A stretch of 64,000 nt of DNA, from NCBI GenBank assembly GCA_020851375.1, contig JADZCV010000005.1, forward strand, positions 1-64,000, written 5' to 3'. Position numbers and translations under genes: made by a program. The stretch is from Nitrospirota bacterium (lineage in GTDB: Bacteria > Nitrospirota > 9FT-COMBO-42-15 > HDB-SIOI813). Below the pieces are notes generated by a model. That model ran no database searches and had not been told where the DNA came from. It saw only the letters and a program-made list of their open reading frames with translations. Each line of letters opens with the position of its first letter. Position 1 is the stretch's first letter. Below, piece by piece: positions 62,030 through 64,000 of this stretch.

Positions 62030-63139
62030 TTAATTCAGGGTTGACCTTGTATAACAACTTCCGGGCAGTTGTTCTATCAGGCCGCTAAGTTCAAGATTTA
62101 ATAAAAGTTGTGTCACCTTACGCGTCTCAATTCCACACTCTGTAATTACCTGATCAATATGTTTTGGTTCAAGTGTTAAGACCCTGTAAATATTTTTTTC
62201 TTCCTCTGACATGGATTTATGTTTCACAGGCATACTGTTGATACCATGTTTTGGCCTGAGCGTCAACAATTGATCAAATTCCTCCAGTATATCATTGACA
62301 TTCGTGACAGCCTTTGCCCCCTGCTGAATAAGATTATTCGTCCCACTGCTTAAAGGTGAGTTGATATTCCCGGGTATGGCAAATATTTCCCGGCCCTGCT
62401 CCAATGCAAATCTCGCAGTGATGAGAGAGCCGCTTTTTTCCGCTGCCTCTACGACTATGACCCCAAGGGAGATGCCGCTTATAATCCTGTTTCTTTGAGG
62501 GAAGTTTCTTTTATCAGGCAATGTGCCGATGGGAAACTCTGAGATTACTGCCCCGTTCCCTGTGATCTCGCGCATGAGTTTTTCGTTTTCAGGAGGATAG
62601 GCTATATCAGCCCCGCATCCCAATACGGCAATACTTCTTCCTCCTGCGTTTAAGGCAGCCCTGTGTGCAGAGCTGTCTATCCCTCTTGCCATGCCGCTCA
62701 CAATGGTAAAACCAGCAGATGACAGTTCTGCAGAGAGCATTTCTGATACCTTTTTACCATAAGGTGACGGATTCCTCGTTCCAACTATAGCCAGCGCATT
62801 TATATCGTCAGGACTTACAGAACCATTCATATAGAAATATAACGGCGGATCATATATGTCTTTTAACCTGTCTGGATAATCCGGATGGTTGATGTGAATA
62901 AATTTGATGCCGGCATTGTTTATCCTGCTTATTTCATCCTCAACTTCCGGAGAAGGATGCCGCACTGATATTATTTCCCATGCCATTGAAGGTGTAAGAC
63001 CATCTACGCTGCACAGGTCTTCAAACGAGGATGCAAATACCTTTTCAGGTGTGGAAAATCTTTCAATAAGCCTTCTGCATAGTGAATACTTGTTAGATAA
63101 TATATGCGCAAGCGCCAGCCATGTATAGTGTTCGTTCAT
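62030..63139 (-). CDS. dprA: DNA-processing protein DprA
   Basis: 369 aa. A SAM-like N-terminal region, the Rossmann DprA core with ALAIVGTRNPSPYGKKVSE, VSGMARGIDSSAHRAAL, GCGADIAYPPENEKLM, FPQRNRIISGIS, and a C-terminal winged-helix (DML1-like, about 305-369; IYRVLTLEPKHIDQV). It loads RecA on incoming single-stranded DNA in transformation. It sits 12 nt ahead of topA. Confidence 0.94.
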   Translation of the reverse strand: MNEHYTWLALAHILSNKYSLCRRLIERFSTPEKVFASSFEDLCSVDGLTPSMAWEIISVRHPSPEVEDEISRINNAGIKFIHINHPDYPDRLKDIYDPPLYFYMNGSVSPDDINALAIVGTRNPSPYGKKVSEMLSAELSSAGFTIVSGMARGIDSSAHRAALNAGGRSIAVLGCGADIAYPPENEKLMREITGNGAVISEFPIGTLPDKRNFPQRNRIISGISLGVIVVEAAEKSGSLITARFALEQGREIFAIPGNINSPLSSGTNNLIQQGAKAVTNVNDILEEFDQLLTLRPKHGINSMPVKHKSMSEEEKNIYRVLTLEPKHIDQVITECGIETRKVTQLLLNLELSGLIEQLPGSCYTRSTLN

Positions 63140-63206
63140 AAATAGTAATTGACCCTGTGACTTCTGGTTTAGCGGACTGCTTGTGATTAAGGTTGAAAGG
63201 GGTTTG

Positions 63207-64000
63207 TTATTTTATTACTGTTGTAACCTTACTGCCGGTTCCAAATGGTTCAGCACTTTTTTTGACAAAAGCAGCAGAGGTGTTATCCTGCACTGAGAGT
63301 ACCCGAAGTTCAGCGATAACATCATCTTTTCTGTCTCCGGTTACATAGAGAATCGTCCCGGGTATAATGCCGTCTGCCGCACCTTTATCCACATAAACCA
63401 CGCTATATTGCGCGCTTAGGGCAGACTTCTCCTGTGCCTCAATTATATATCCCTCGATTTCTGTGGAAGACTTTGAGATTTCATTAACCGGCTGAGCAGG
63501 GATATATGGCTGTATCTGATCCCCGATTGAGGCATAGTTGTATGATCTTATTATCATTCCTGATGCATCATATCCCTGCAGCCTGTTGATCTCAACTACC
63601 CCTATAGGTGTAAAGAGATAACCTGACGTTTTCTTTGTAATTGGATGAATAACAGGCCCCGATGTCCTGAAGATTGTGAATTTTTGACCCAATAACACCT
63701 TGTTAGCATGGACTTTTGACAGGTCCAGATAAACGATGTCTCCCTGCGCAAAGATAGTCCTGTCTTCCCTTGTCCCCTTTATGACCCCATAGCTTTCAAT
63801 ATTATTTATAATATGTCCGCCAGCCTCGATTGTATTGGCTGCTATGGCCGGTTTCACAACAGACGGCGCAGCTGGTCCGGCAGTTCTCTTATGAGGCTGT
63901 GCAATATCCGGTGGCAGGAGCAATGGGGCTTCTTCCCCTGGCTCAGTTGCAGCCTGCTCAGGAAGTGTGGCTTCGGCTGCTGAAACAGGCGCTTCTTCCG
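63207..64000 (-). CDS. Secreted/cell-envelope protein, C-terminal part (partial)
   Basis: The reading frame stays open to the window edge on the minus strand, so the N-terminus is missing. Visible are an acidic Ala/Pro/Glu-rich linker (EEAPVSAAEATLPEQAATEP) at the edge, then about 235 residues of beta-rich sequence with repeated IxPG/GD turns (FAQGDIVYLDLSK, GIIPGTILYVTGDR). The style recalls LysM-linked envelope proteins that precede dprA in some Nitrospirota; no LysM domain is in this part, so that is a guess. Function unknown. Confidence 0.6.
   Translation of the reverse strand, partial: EEAPVSAAEATLPEQAATEPGEEAPLLLPPDIAQPHKRTAGPAAPSVVKPAIAANTIEAGGHIINNIESYGVIKGTREDRTIFAQGDIVYLDLSKVHANKVLLGQKFTIFRTSGPVIHPITKKTSGYLFTPIGVVEINRLQGYDASGMIIRSYNYASIGDQIQPYIPAQPVNEISKSSTEIEGYIIEAQEKSALSAQYSVVYVDKGAADGIIPGTILYVTGDRKDDVIAELRVLSVQDNTSAAFVKKSAEPFGTGSKVTTVIK

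Overview
The window looks like one chromosomal contig of a Gram-negative, free-living bacterium, with codon and operon style closest to uncultured Nitrospirota or deltaproteobacterial-type lineages. This is inferred from gene content, not from a marker tree. Supporting content: two outer-membrane beta-barrel proteins, HslUV, a GlnD-PII-AmtB-GlnA nitrogen circuit, a multihaem cytochrome c, a pyruvoyl arginine decarboxylase beside a deoxyhypusine-synthase-like enzyme, a 32-residue bS22-type ribosomal protein, and dense palindromic repeat families.

Layout. 1-0.8 kb: the end of a phage-structural-like gene and two tRNAs (Lys, Arg). 0.8-9.7 kb (minus strand): livK-livH-livM, pyruvate kinase, a HlyD/ABC-2 exporter and apbE. 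9.8-16.6 kb: a small conserved protein, KtrB/KtrA potassium uptake, a CorC/HlyC-like membrane protein, a class IV aminotransferase, a DUF1015 protein and AMMECR1. 16.6-20 kb: polyprenyl synthase divergent from menG and a B12-type radical SAM gene. 20-23.3 kb: response regulator; BFN nuclease, DHS-like and PdaD operon; JAMM protein; bS22. 23.3-29.4 kb: phospholipid head-group enzymes, tRNAs Pro/Arg/His, HD hydrolase, RecQ, CCA-adding enzyme. 29.4-34.8 kb: GGDEF-EAL protein, GlnD and tRNA-Leu.

34.9-38.8 kb is the most unusual stretch. smpB is followed by several repeat elements, a PCYCGC lipoprotein and an ssrA (tmRNA) gene spanning 706 nt. The excess length is explained by a 349-nt group I intron in the T loop; removing it gives a canonical 357-nt tmRNA. 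A LAGLIDADG homing endonuclease gene lies just beyond the tmRNA terminator, outside the intron and outside the host gene. It is followed by a decayed Cys-rich ORF and an AbiEii-like nucleotidyltransferase pair.

38.8-45 kb: cytochrome c, RlmI-like methyltransferase, tRNA-Val, an endonuclease Q-like PHP protein, GlgB and an RDD protein. 45-51 kb (minus): a probable sigma54-driven nitrogen operon (stand-alone NifA-type HTH, outer-membrane protein, amtB, glnB, nadE, glnA), which works with GlnD at 32-34.7 kb: GlnD would uridylylate PII, which controls AmtB and glutamine synthetase. 51-54.5 kb: porin, MarC, UppP, PilZ. 54.5-64 kb (minus): the housekeeping cluster dprA-topA-trmFO-xerC-hslV-hslU-argB, where a repeat has invaded the xerC reading frame and left a 10-base C run. 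At least four interspersed repeat families occur (GGGACAG palindromes, CCCCC/GGGGG hairpins, ATTCCCGCG elements and a 117-bp palindrome), and they have contributed start codons, stop codons, coding sequence and intron sequence to neighbouring genes.
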